Positions 34,591-43,169 are shown, counted from the stretch's first letter. The stretch is DNA of 64,000 bases from an uncultured Lachnospiraceae bacterium (GCA_910588955.1 CAJURQ010000005.1:124001-188000); one strand, 5' to 3'. The notes: generated from the sequence alone by a model not told the origin. Numbers and translations: made by a program.

Positions 34591-35514
34591 ATGAAATTCA
34601 GAAAAAAATCCCAGCGGGAAGAAAAAACCCTTGATCCGATCGTATATGTAGTGGAAAGCCTGCAGGGCTACCGCAGCGCCCTGATCCAAAACGAGGTGGA
34701 CTCCCTGCACGAATTGAGCATGGTCCGCCAATCCTTCGGCAATGTGCTGCATGACTCCGAAGAGCTGAGAGAATCCCTCTCCGACTTTGAGCAGACTTTT
34801 TCCAGCATCAATACCGTATCCGGACAGTTTGCATCCGTAAAGGACAATATTTTCGAGTCCGTCAATCAGGTACAGGGGGAAGTGGAGACACTGAAAAGCA
34901 GTTCCCTTAAAGTCGCAAACCATTTTGAAGAAATGCAGAGCACCTTCGAGACGTTCCAGCTTTCCTTAAATGAAATCCGCAAATGCATGGGAAAAATCGT
35001 ATCTATCGCAGACCAGACAAACATTCTTTCCCTCAACGCTTCTATTGAGGCGGCAAGGGCAGGGGAACAGGGCAAGGGCTTTGCCACTGTAGCCGGTGAG
35101 ATCAAGAGCCTGTCCGAAGAGATCAAAAATCTTGTGGCGATGGTAGATTCCAGCGTAGGCGAGGTGGAGAACGGCACCGACCAGCTCCATGCCAGCATTC
35201 AGACTTCACATCAGGCACTGGAGGAAAGTCTCACAAAAGTGGATGAAACCTATGCCATGTTTGACAGGATCACACAGGCAGCCGACGGTGCGGAATCCGT
35301 GCAGACAGAAATCTCAGGGGTCATCGATGACTCAAAGAATAAGCTCCACACCCTGAGCAGTTTCTTTGAAAGGATGAAAACCCATTATGACACGGTTATG
35401 AAGCATATCAACCGCGTCAGCAATATGGGTACGACCAAAAGCGCGATGTATGAGGATATCGACAATATGATGTCCCAGATTCCTCCTATCATCGATGACT
35501 ACAATGCCGGATAG
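34591..35514 (+). CDS. Soluble methyl-accepting chemotaxis-type protein
   Basis: Protein of 307 residues with no membrane segment. After a helical N-terminus it is coiled coil throughout; the CheA/CheW-contacting hairpin tip reads IADQTNILSLNASIEAARAGEQGKGF in two parts (IADQTNILSLNASIEAARAG, then EQGKGFATVAGEIKSLSEE). The signalling arms are short. GGAGGAG precedes the ATG at 34591. Being paired with FIST and lacking its own sensor domain, it probably relays the FIST state to a chemotaxis-like kinase. No cheA or cheW is in the window. Confidence 0.9.
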   Translation: MKFRKKSQREEKTLDPIVYVVESLQGYRSALIQNEVDSLHELSMVRQSFGNVLHDSEELRESLSDFEQTFSSINTVSGQFASVKDNIFESVNQVQGEVETLKSSSLKVANHFEEMQSTFETFQLSLNEIRKCMGKIVSIADQTNILSLNASIEAARAGEQGKGFATVAGEIKSLSEEIKNLVAMVDSSVGEVENGTDQLHASIQTSHQALEESLTKVDETYAMFDRITQAADGAESVQTEISGVIDDSKNKLHTLSSFFERMKTHYDTVMKHINRVSNMGTTKSAMYEDIDNMMSQIPPIIDDYNAG

Positions 35515-35515
35515 C

Positions 35516-35544
35516 AAAAACTCTCCCAATACGGGAGAGTTTTT
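35516..35544. terminator. Bidirectional terminator between the methyl-accepting and GGDEF genes
   Basis: AAAAACTCTCCC (35516-35527) and GGGAGAGTTTTT (35533-35544) form a 12-bp stem with loop AATAC, flanked by A and T runs so that it can serve both converging genes. Confidence 0.9.
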
Positions 35545-37514
35545 TATTTTTTCCCTTTTGTACCCAAAAAAGTCGGATCGCTCTGAAACGCCCGAAACTT
35601 ACGCGCAATCTCCGCTTCGGACAGCACGCAGTGATATATCTCCAATCCGGCAACCTTACCGTGAAAGGACTTCTGGTACTCGTCCCCGCCTATGACCACC
35701 CGTTCCGGCACTTTCAGGTTCGGCGCGAGATCCTTGCTGCCAATCAGCAAACCGTTGAAATACAGTCTGACCAGCCCTGTAATCACATCACAGGAGACGC
35801 ACATATACGCCCACTCTCCCGGCACCGCATGCCTGCCGAAAATATCAAACCACTCGTTCACTTCCCTGTCGTCCTTCATGCGGAACACACAGCTGCAGAT
35901 CGCGTCCGAAGGCACCAGACTTATGAAGCCGTCCATATAAGTGACGTAAAACACGCTTGTCCAAGACTGCAGCTCCGCCGTGTTAACCCACAGACAGATG
36001 GTATAGCTCTCGCTGTACATAACGGATTTCGGCAGAGCGACAATATTTTCCCCCACCTTGCCGCCGGGAAAAGAAAGCGCCATCTGTCCCGCTACCACGC
36101 CGGTTTCGTAAGTAATCCCCTCTCCCAGAAATTTTCCCTCGTTCTTTCCCTCCGCGTCCTTCAAGTGATGGTTGAAAGAATAGACCGTGGGAATCCGATT
36201 GCTCACAAAGAAATACCGATCGTGGTACATCTCATAAAAGCGTTCCGGTGGCTGCGGTTTCCCGTAAAAGTCACCCAGCCCGAGCTGCGCCCCGTAATTG
36301 GCTAATGCCCCTGCCTGCACGGTGCTTTCTATTCCCTGCGCCACGATCATAAACTGCAGATCCCTGCCAAGCCCTATGAGATTGCGGAACAGGAGAAGCG
36401 GTCGTCTGTCATTTCCTTTATCCGACTTAAGAAGCTTTGGATCAAGTTTCAGAATATTCGCCGGAACGTGCTGCAACACCTTGAAGGAAGAGGCGGAGCC
36501 AAAATTGTCAATAGCGATCTCAAAGCCCATCTCAGACAAAACTTCCACCGCACACACAATCTTCTCTCCCCGTCCGAGAAAGCTCTCCTCCTCAATACAG
36601 AGTTTGATTTCCTCCGGTCTGACCTGATAAGTTTCCATGCATTTTCTGATATGTTCCATGCCGTCCGCCTGCAAAATCGTCCTGGCAGAAATTCTGACAT
36701 AAATCTGCAGCTCCTTAAAGACTGTATCCTGCCATTTTTGTTTCCAGCGGCAGATCTGTTCAAAAATCATTTTATCCAGTCTGGTTATCACTCCGTACTG
36801 CTCCAGCACAGGAATAAAGGTTTCCTCCTCCAGAATCTCTTTCCCCGGAAAGTGCCAGTACAGCACCGCTTTCGCCGCATATACATCCGAGTTTTGCAGA
36901 TAGATCATCGGCTGGAAGCGAAGCTCAAACTCCTCCTCCCGAAACGACGTAAGCGTCCTGTCCTTCATCGCTTTCTGTTCCGCAAGCTGTTCCCTTATTA
37001 CTTCATAGTTTACATAACTTCCCTTGCCGTTTTTTTTGACATAATACATCGCCTCGTCGCCCTGATCCAGAATCACGGACAGATTTTCGGAAACACTGCA
37101 TCCGGCAACAAAGCCAATGCTGAAAGAAAGCACTTCCCGCAATGATTCATCAAAATCCTCTTTCAGTCTGTGCTGCAGCCGGGCAAACTGCTCTTCCGGC
37201 TCCTCCACACACACGGCGGCATCGCAGATCACCACAAACTCATCCCCGCCCAGCCGCACCACAAGCTGCCCGGGAAACACATCCTGCAAAAGCTCGCTCA
37301 CAAACAGCAACAGCTCGTCGCCCTTCGCGTGTCCGTACACGTCGTTGACCAGCTTAAAGTTATCGACGTCCATATAGAGACAGTGGATATGCGCGCCCTT
37401 GGGCAGAGCGTCCCAAATCTCATGAAGCCCTCTTCTGTTCGTCATTCCCGTCAGATAGTCGGTATTCTTTTCACCTCTCGCTCGTTCCATCAAGTCGTCG
37501 AATAAGCTTTTCAT
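35544..37514 (-). CDS. GGDEF-EAL protein with C-terminal LamG-like domain
   Basis: Cytoplasmic protein of 656 residues, no signal peptide or membrane helix. The diguanylate cyclase domain (about 15-165) has an intact GGDEF at 89-93 (RLGGDEFVV) and no RxxD inhibitory site just before it. The EAL domain (about 190-430) is degenerate: AAKAVLYW replaces EAL, VRISA replaces the VNLS-type strand, and IDNFG replaces DDFG, so phosphodiesterase activity is doubtful. Residues about 480-645 look like a concanavalin/LamG sandwich (SYTICLWVNTAELQSW, ISLVPSD, GLVRLYFNGLLIGS, VAGLEIYHCVLSEAEI). This fusion is unusual; it may couple c-di-GMP synthesis to a cytoplasmic sugar or protein ligand. Confidence 0.9.
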   Translation of the reverse strand: MKSLFDDLMERARGEKNTDYLTGMTNRRGLHEIWDALPKGAHIHCLYMDVDNFKLVNDVYGHAKGDELLLFVSELLQDVFPGQLVVRLGGDEFVVICDAAVCVEEPEEQFARLQHRLKEDFDESLREVLSFSIGFVAGCSVSENLSVILDQGDEAMYYVKKNGKGSYVNYEVIREQLAEQKAMKDRTLTSFREEEFELRFQPMIYLQNSDVYAAKAVLYWHFPGKEILEEETFIPVLEQYGVITRLDKMIFEQICRWKQKWQDTVFKELQIYVRISARTILQADGMEHIRKCMETYQVRPEEIKLCIEEESFLGRGEKIVCAVEVLSEMGFEIAIDNFGSASSFKVLQHVPANILKLDPKLLKSDKGNDRRPLLLFRNLIGLGRDLQFMIVAQGIESTVQAGALANYGAQLGLGDFYGKPQPPERFYEMYHDRYFFVSNRIPTVYSFNHHLKDAEGKNEGKFLGEGITYETGVVAGQMALSFPGGKVGENIVALPKSVMYSESYTICLWVNTAELQSWTSVFYVTYMDGFISLVPSDAICSCVFRMKDDREVNEWFDIFGRHAVPGEWAYMCVSCDVITGLVRLYFNGLLIGSKDLAPNLKVPERVVIGGDEYQKSFHGKVAGLEIYHCVLSEAEIARKFRAFQSDPTFLGTKGKK

Positions 37515-37549
37515 ATGTTATCCCCCACATACACAAACGCTACAGTTTC

Positions 37550-37578
37550 ATTATATAGAAAACGGGCTGCTGTTTCAA
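37550..37578 (-). promoter_or_regulatory. Sigma-A promoter of the GGDEF-EAL-LamG gene
   Basis: Minus-strand TTGAAA (37573-37578) and TATAAT (37550-37555) are exactly 17 bases apart. The -35 box lies inside the terminator of the upstream permease operon. Confidence 0.85.
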
Positions 37579-37602
37579 CCGAAAGCGGTATCACAGCAGC
37601 CC
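37564..37602 (-). terminator. Terminator of the arabinose-polymer importer operon
   Basis: GGGCTGCTGT (37564-37573) pairs with ACAGCAGCCC (37593-37602); minus-strand sequence after the stem is GTTTTCTA. The 19-base loop contains CGAAAGCGGTATCA, which resembles a catabolite-control (cre) site at most positions. Confidence 0.72.
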
Positions 37603-37637
37603 TTTGGCAATGGAGTGTATGCCCAAAAGTAATTTCC

Positions 37638-38525
37638 CTAGCCTTTGACTGCTCCAGCCGTCATACCCTCAATAAAATATCTCTGGAAGCAAAGGAAGAT
37701 GATGAACACCGGAAGAATACCAAACATGGAACCGGCAATCAGTACATCGTAGTTGTTTCCGTAGGGTGTAAGCAGGGTGTTCAAACCAATCGGAAGCGTA
37801 AACTTCTCTGCGCTTCTGTATACGAGCATCGGCCAAAGCACGTTATTCCATGAACCCATCGCACACAGAATCGCCATAGCTGCAAATGCCGGCTTCGTGA
37901 TCGGCATCATAATCTTGAAGCAGATGCCGTACTCGGTCGCGCCGTCGATACGCCCCGCATCCAGCAGGTCTTTTGGCAGTCCCGACATATACTGCCTAAA
38001 GAAGAAGATCGTGGACGCGCCGCAGATACCCGGCAGCATCACGCCCCAGATGGTGTCGACCAGCTTCAGGCTGATCATCTCCTTGTAGAGCGGGAGAATC
38101 AGAATCTCGAACGGAACCATCATGGTTGCAATAACAAGGAAGAACAGGAAGTTCTTCAACTTATAGTTGTACATGGTCAGACCGTAAGCAACTATGTAGC
38201 AGACAAGCAGCGTCAGGAATACCGTGACAAGCATCAGTACCAGACTGTTCTTATACCACATAAAATACTTCTGACCGTCCACATTGTTGCCAAACAGATA
38301 AGTGTAGTTGGCAAGCGTCATGGTACTAAAGTCAAGATTGATACTAAGTCCCCGGCGGATCAGCTCCGTGCCGGGACGGAAAGATGCGATCAGTCCGGCA
38401 AACAACGGATATACAATCAGGAAGGAGAGAATCGCGAACAACGCCGTACCGAGCACGGTCAGAATCCTTCTCTTGGTCCTCATTCCTCCGGTTTCTTTGC
38501 CTTTTACAGAGGTTGTTTCTGCCAT
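37638..38525 (-). CDS. Sugar ABC transporter permease, MalG type
   Basis: CUT1 permease of 295 residues with an extended basic N-terminus and six helices. The EAA-type loop reads LLDAGRIDGATEYGICFKIMMP, with the usual G-A-T core. One base separates it from the MalF-type gene upstream, so the pair is cotranscribed. Belongs to the importer whose binding protein is at 39627-41108; no ATPase gene nearby. Confidence 0.93.
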   Translation of the reverse strand: MAETTSVKGKETGGMRTKRRILTVLGTALFAILSFLIVYPLFAGLIASFRPGTELIRRGLSINLDFSTMTLANYTYLFGNNVDGQKYFMWYKNSLVLMLVTVFLTLLVCYIVAYGLTMYNYKLKNFLFFLVIATMMVPFEILILPLYKEMISLKLVDTIWGVMLPGICGASTIFFFRQYMSGLPKDLLDAGRIDGATEYGICFKIMMPITKPAFAAMAILCAMGSWNNVLWPMLVYRSAEKFTLPIGLNTLLTPYGNNYDVLIAGSMFGILPVFIIFLCFQRYFIEGMTAGAVKG

Positions 38526-38526
38526 A

Positions 38527-39426
38527 TTAATCTTCCTCCTTCCCTAAAGTGCCGTTCACAACAAGCTGTACGATATTGATCGCCAGCGCTATCACGAGCA
38601 GGACGATACCTACCGCGCTGCCGTACCCGAGCTGGTTCTTGGTGATACCGCGCTTGTACAGATATCCCACGATGGTCAGTCCGATGTTGTTCGGTGAATC
38701 GGGACCCGCCCACAGCATGTAGGATTCCATGAACATCGCCAGACCTGCGTACACGCTGATCGTCAGCACGTAAACGGTGGTCGGTTTCAAAAGAGGAATG
38801 GTAACATATCTGAACTTCTGCCATGCGGTCGCGCCGTCAATATCTGCCGCCTCATACATAGCAGTGTCAATCGCCTTCAATCCGGAAATAAAGTAGAGCA
38901 TATTTACGCCGGTCCACCTCCAGCACGCCACAAGTAAAAGTGCGCCGAGACCGGTTGCTTTCATTTTCAGCCATTTAAAAGTGCCAAGTCCGAGAGCCGC
39001 CGTGATCACGTTCATCTGCCCGGTCGGATACTCGGAAAACATCAGTCTGAAAAGCGTACCCGAAATAACGACCGAAGTAAGAGCCGGCACATACAGGCAT
39101 GCCTTCCAAAAGCCTTTCGCTTTCACCAGTCTGGAATCCATCAGCACCGCAAAGAACATCGGGAACGGAATCAGCAGAACCAGCGTCAGAACCATATATT
39201 GAAAACTGTTTTTAATTGCCGTGTGGAAAATGCCGTCTTTCAACAGCTTCGCAAAGTTTTTCATACCTACCCACTCCGTACCGGTAGGTTTGATATCCTG
39301 AAAACTCATAGTAATCGTACTGCATAACGGATAAATCCAGAATAAGATAAAACTGATAATAAAAGGAAGCACGAACACATAGGGTGCTGCCTTTTGTGAA
39401 TAAAAGAATTTTTTAAATTTGTTCAT
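38527..39426 (-). CDS. Sugar ABC transporter permease, MalF type
   Basis: CUT1 permease of 299 residues starting MNKFKKFFYSQKAAPYV. EAA loop MYEAADIDGATAWQKFRYVTIP is canonical. I prefer ATG at 39426 (AAGGAG nine bases upstream) to the GTG at 39432, which would be too close to that site. Between it and the upstream binding-protein gene is a 200-base stretch of hairpins including a terminator, so permease expression is probably reduced. Confidence 0.93.
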   Translation of the reverse strand: MNKFKKFFYSQKAAPYVFVLPFIISFILFWIYPLCSTITMSFQDIKPTGTEWVGMKNFAKLLKDGIFHTAIKNSFQYMVLTLVLLIPFPMFFAVLMDSRLVKAKGFWKACLYVPALTSVVISGTLFRLMFSEYPTGQMNVITAALGLGTFKWLKMKATGLGALLLVACWRWTGVNMLYFISGLKAIDTAMYEAADIDGATAWQKFRYVTIPLLKPTTVYVLTISVYAGLAMFMESYMLWAGPDSPNNIGLTIVGYLYKRGITKNQLGYGSAVGIVLLVIALAINIVQLVVNGTLGKEED

Positions 39427-39446
39427 ACGCACACACTCCTTACCCC

Positions 39447-39488
39447 GATCAAGCTACGCTTGATCCCGAGATTTGCTTCGCAAACTCG
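39447..39488. repeat. Two small hairpins of the GC-N3-GC family
   Basis: GATCAAGC-TAC-GCTTGATC (39447-39465) is a perfect 8-bp stem; CGAGATTTGC-TTC-GCAAACTCG (39467-39488) follows immediately with one bulged base. Both close on a three-base loop flanked by GC and lie just upstream of the MalF-type permease. Confidence 0.75.
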
Positions 39489-39527
39489 CTCAATTTCTGT
39501 TTACTATACCAACCCTTTTTAAAACAA

Positions 39528-39555
39528 AGAGGGGATTGCATTCACAATCCCCTCT
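39528..39555 (-). terminator. Partial terminator after the arabinose-polymer binding protein
   Basis: AGAGGGGATTG (39528-39538) pairs perfectly with CAATCCCCTCT (39545-39555), and the minus strand continues TTTGTTTTAAAAA. It separates the binding-protein gene from its permeases. Confidence 0.88.
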
Positions 39556-39573
39556 ATTAAATTCAGCCTATGC

Positions 39574-39624
39574 CGAGCCCGCGTTAGCGGTGCTCGTGCA
39601 GTTAGTCCTGCAAGGACTTACTGC
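39574..39624. repeat. Two further hairpins after the binding-protein stop
   Basis: CGAGC-CCGC / GCGG-T-GCTCG occupies 39574-39596 and GCAGTTAGTCC / GGACTTACTGC occupies 39598-39624 with one mismatch. With the elements at 39447-39488 and the terminator they make five stem-loops in 180 bases. Confidence 0.7.
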
Positions 39625-39626
39625 GG

Positions 39627-41108
39627 TTACTGCTCGAGGTCAACCACATCCTGAGCTGCCTGCAGCGCCTCTTCTACATCCATGCCGTTCTCGAGAACGT
39701 CATTCAGAGTTACGTTACACATCTGCTCGTTGATGGTCGGGCTGATTGCAACCGTGTAAACCGTTCCGATATCGTCCTTGATGCTGTAAAGCACATCGTA
39801 AGGGTAGTTGCGGAAGAACTGGTTGTACTGGTTGTTGTCGTCGTGTGCGAATGCGTCGTCGTTCCACAGAACGGTGTTACATACGTCGAAACCAAGGTTA
39901 TCCCAGATGAGCTGCTCACCTTCCTCGGACATCTTAGCCCAGCAGAGGAACTCGGAAGCCAGATCTTTGTCAACAGCCTGCTGTGTCACAACAGTACCGG
40001 TACCGCCGATACCTACGGAGCACTTCTGACCTGCCTCGAATACAGGACACTTAGCGATGTACCAGTTGCCCTTCTCCTCAGGCATGTAGTTGGTGAAACG
40101 GCTCATGTACCACATCGCCTTCGGGAAGGAAACGATGTTGTGATCCAAAATGTTCTGGAAACCTGCCTCTAAGTCAACGTGACCGTCGGGAGATACCATT
40201 GCGAGACCGCTGTTAACCCACTCCTGCTGCATGGTGAGCATCTTCTTTACGGAATCAAGCTGTACGTTTGCCGTGCCGCCCATGCCGCCGGTCCAGTCCT
40301 CGCCGTACTCAGCCATAGCGATCCATAACCAGTCACAGCCTGCGGTATCAACGGAAGTCCAGTGCTTATCTTCGGGATTGCCGATTGCATCCAGATACTT
40401 CTGTCCAAGCGCTGCGTAATCATCCCAAGTAACAACCGCGTCCACGTCTGCCTGAGAAAGACCTGCCTCCTCAAGGGCAGCCATGTTATAGTACATAACC
40501 GTAGCGCCTACGTGGTAAGGAATACCGTAGTTGTTTCCGTCAGAACCGGAGTAGACAGCCATTCTCGCCGGAACCATGGTGTCAAGGTAAGGAGCTGCCG
40601 CATCGTTCTGGGGAACAAGCCATGTGTCAAGACCTGCTACCACGTTCGGGAACTGTCCGATCTCCACGTCACAGATATCAGGTGCGCCTGTACCTGCATT
40701 CAGGGAAGTTAAAAGCTTTGTATGCATGTCTGCGTAAGGATATGTAGTGCAGGTGATCTCAATGGTTCTGTCGGGATTCTGCTCGTTCCACTTCTCAACC
40801 ATGTTTCCATAGTGCTGTCCGTGGATTTCTACGAATGTCCACATCTCCATGTGTGTACCGTTGGGATCACCGAAAGTAGCGGTAGGAATCTCTTCCTCAG
40901 CTGCTGCCGCATCGTCTGCGGGAGCTTCCTCAGCCGCACCGTCGTCTGCTGCCGCTGCATCGTCGGAACCAGCGTCTGCCGCGGGAGCTTCCTCAGCTGC
41001 ACCGCCGTCTGCTGCCGGAGCGGAACCTGCGTCACCGCCGCCGCATCCTACCAGTGTGGTAGCAAGCATAGCCGCTGTCATCAAGGTAGCCAATACTTTC
41101 TTTTTCAT
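39627..41108 (-). CDS. Sugar-binding lipoprotein of the arabinose-polymer locus
   Basis: Extracellular solute-binding protein family 1, 493 residues. Lipobox LVGC with Cys 22, then a long Ala/Asp/Glu/Pro-rich linker (about 25-75) containing internal repeats of the APAAD/AAEEAPA kind. The binding domain includes TWDDYAALGQKYLDA and GGTGTVVTQQAVDKDLA. It precedes two permeases and follows GH43 and GH51 genes, so arabino- or arabinoxylo-oligosaccharides are the likely ligand. It has its own upstream region with repeated ACAGGT half-sites, so it may be controlled separately from the hydrolases. Confidence 0.92.
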   Translation of the reverse strand: MKKKVLATLMTAAMLATTLVGCGGGDAGSAPAADGGAAEEAPAADAGSDDAAAADDGAAEEAPADDAAAAEEEIPTATFGDPNGTHMEMWTFVEIHGQHYGNMVEKWNEQNPDRTIEITCTTYPYADMHTKLLTSLNAGTGAPDICDVEIGQFPNVVAGLDTWLVPQNDAAAPYLDTMVPARMAVYSGSDGNNYGIPYHVGATVMYYNMAALEEAGLSQADVDAVVTWDDYAALGQKYLDAIGNPEDKHWTSVDTAGCDWLWIAMAEYGEDWTGGMGGTANVQLDSVKKMLTMQQEWVNSGLAMVSPDGHVDLEAGFQNILDHNIVSFPKAMWYMSRFTNYMPEEKGNWYIAKCPVFEAGQKCSVGIGGTGTVVTQQAVDKDLASEFLCWAKMSEEGEQLIWDNLGFDVCNTVLWNDDAFAHDDNNQYNQFFRNYPYDVLYSIKDDIGTVYTVAISPTINEQMCNVTLNDVLENGMDVEEALQAAQDVVDLEQ

Positions 41109-41198
41109 TCTTTTTCCTCCTTATTATGAATATGCTGTTCGACAACCGCACTACAGTTTGTCTAAAATACTTTAGGCGATATGCTATATTTTACCAAA

Positions 41199-41266
41199 AC
41201 AGGTGTCTCTCGCCTTTTTTTGTGACAGGTGCCTGTTTTCGATTTTTTAAAAATTAAGCAACCTGT
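41199..41266. promoter_or_regulatory. Cluster of ACAGGT/ACCTGT half-sites upstream of the binding protein
   Basis: ACAGGT at 41199-41204 and 41225-41230, GCCTGT at 41231-41236 (forming a dyad with the preceding copy) and ACCTGT at 41261-41266. They lie 90-160 bases upstream of the binding-protein start, next to a run of 13 T (41271-41283). Possible operator for an unidentified regulator. Confidence 0.35.
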
Positions 41267-41311
41267 ACACTTTTTTTTTTTTTAAAGTTACATAAATTTA
41301 TTCATGTTATG

Positions 41312-41584
41312 TCATTCATCTGAAGCACCCCATTTATCGTAGGGGCAATGATTTTTTCTGATCGCCGCGCGCAGCTCCACAAAGCATCCGCACGCCCTGC
41401 ACATGCCGTCCAGAAGCAGGTCGCATTCCTTACAAAGAGAGAGCCGCTTCTCATAAAGCGGCTCCCCGACCTTTACATCTTCATCCAGATTGGCTATGTA
41501 GTCATGCAGATTTTGAAAATACGCCGCCTGATCCATATCTCTTGTGAGACATTTGCGGCAGATCCGTCTCTGCTCCATCTCCAT
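41312..41584 (-). CDS. Small zinc-ribbon-like cysteine protein (DUF6171-like)
   Basis: Protein of 90 residues with three cysteine pairs: ICRKCLTRDM, CKECDLLLDGMCRACGCF and NHCPYDKW. The spacing suggests one or two structural zinc sites. It resembles small clostridial proteins grouped as DUF6171. Start at 41584 is supported by AGAGGA nine bases upstream; ATG at 41578 is an alternative. It lies 73 bases after GH51 and about 200 bases before the importer gene. No function is known. Confidence 0.75.
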   Translation of the reverse strand: MEMEQRRICRKCLTRDMDQAAYFQNLHDYIANLDEDVKVGEPLYEKRLSLCKECDLLLDGMCRACGCFVELRAAIRKNHCPYDKWGASDE

Positions 41585-41657
41585 CTCTGCTTTCCTCTCC
41601 CCTGCTGTTCGTTCCGCACCCGTCCGCATAACGCGCCTTCCCGTGCGGATCAGGCTT

Positions 41658-43169
41658 TTATCTGATACGGAAACTGATCACGCTGCCCGCAGGCGCGGTG
41701 AAACTGATCATGCCGTCCTTCACCTCATAAGCGGTAAAGTTCTCCTCCTTCACCTTCTCGGGATCGTCAAAGGTGTTGTGCGCGTGCATCTCGCCTTTCA
41801 GAATTGCGGCGGTAATCTCCTTCGGCGCAAGTTCCATAAAGGACATTTCCACAGGCGCTTCCTCATCCGTGGAGAGGTTTGCCAGCGTCACGTTCACATA
41901 GCCGTCCTTGTCCACAGAGACGGACTCGTCAAGGAACGGCACCTTGCAGGCGTCGTCCACGCCGATCATCCGATTGCCCTCGATACAGCTCTCCACAAGT
42001 TCCGCATCCTGATGATGCTTGTACATGTGGAAAATATGATAGGTGGGCGTCAGAATCATCTTCGGTCCCTCCGTCAGAATCACGGACTGCAGCACATTGA
42101 CCATCTGTGCGATACACGCCATCTTCACCCGGTCACAGTGCTTGTTGAAAATATTTAAGGTCACGCCCGCCACAAGCGCGTCGCGCATGGTGTTCTGCTG
42201 ATAGAGGAATCCCGGATTCGTGCCCGGCTCCACGTCAAACCAGCAGCCCCACTCGTCAACGATCATGCCGATCTTCTTGTCGGGATCGTACTGATCCATG
42301 ATCGCGCCGTGCCGTTCCACCAGTTCTTCCATATAGAGCGCCTTCGCCATCGTCTGATACCATGTCGCCTCGTCAAACTCCGTGGCGCTGCCCTTGTTCT
42401 CCCATCCGCCCGGATGCACGTAATAATGAAGGGATAAACCATCCATGTAACCCGTAGGAATATTGTTTGGCTGAGGAAACTCAAAGCAAGTCTTAAGCAC
42501 CCCCTCCGTCCAGAAATAGTCCGCCACATTGGCGCCGCAGCAAATCTTCTGAATGGGCGCCGCATGGTCATAATGCCGCACATAGGTCTGGTATCTTCTA
42601 TAGAGGTTCCCGTAGTACTCCGGCGTCATGCTGCCGCCGCAGCCCCAGTTTTCATTGCCCACGCCGAAATAGTCGATCTTCCACGGCTTTTCATGCCCGT
42701 TTTCTTTGCGCAGGTCCGCCATGGGGGAGACGCCGTCAAAAGTGATGTATTCCACCCACTCACTCATCTCCTGCACCGTGCCGCTGCCCACGTTTCCGTT
42801 TACATAAGTCTTACAGCCAAGCTGCTCGCAGAGCTCGAAAAACTCGTGCGTGCCGAAGCTGTTGTCCTCCACCACGCCGCCCCAGTGCGTGTTGATCATC
42901 TTCTTGCGCGTCTCCTTGGGACCGATACCGTCCTTCCAGTGGTACTCGTCCGCAAAGCAGCCGCCCGGCCAACGCAGCACGGGAATCTGCATCTCCTTCA
43001 ATGCGTCCACCACATCCTTGCGCATCCCGTTCACGTTGGGAATGTCGGAATTTTCTCCCACATATAACCCCTCGTAGATACATCTGCCCAGATGCTCCGA
43101 GAAATGCCCGTAGATTTCCGGGTTAATGTGCCCCTTTTTGTTCTTCTCATTGATAAATAATTTTGCCAT
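41658..43169 (-). CDS. abfA: GH51 alpha-L-arabinofuranosidase
   Basis: Cytoplasmic enzyme of 503 residues releasing terminal arabinofuranose. Acid/base glutamate in DYFGVGNENWGCGG, nucleophile glutamate in MIVDEWGCW; IPVLRWPGGCFADEYHW is another conserved segment. TIM barrel to about residue 380, then a beta-sandwich ending GSVISFRIR. No signal peptide, so it acts on imported oligosaccharides. It follows GH43 by 13 bases, with which it shares an operon. Confidence 0.95.
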   Translation of the reverse strand: MAKLFINEKNKKGHINPEIYGHFSEHLGRCIYEGLYVGENSDIPNVNGMRKDVVDALKEMQIPVLRWPGGCFADEYHWKDGIGPKETRKKMINTHWGGVVEDNSFGTHEFFELCEQLGCKTYVNGNVGSGTVQEMSEWVEYITFDGVSPMADLRKENGHEKPWKIDYFGVGNENWGCGGSMTPEYYGNLYRRYQTYVRHYDHAAPIQKICCGANVADYFWTEGVLKTCFEFPQPNNIPTGYMDGLSLHYYVHPGGWENKGSATEFDEATWYQTMAKALYMEELVERHGAIMDQYDPDKKIGMIVDEWGCWFDVEPGTNPGFLYQQNTMRDALVAGVTLNIFNKHCDRVKMACIAQMVNVLQSVILTEGPKMILTPTYHIFHMYKHHQDAELVESCIEGNRMIGVDDACKVPFLDESVSVDKDGYVNVTLANLSTDEEAPVEMSFMELAPKEITAAILKGEMHAHNTFDDPEKVKEENFTAYEVKDGMISFTAPAGSVISFRIR

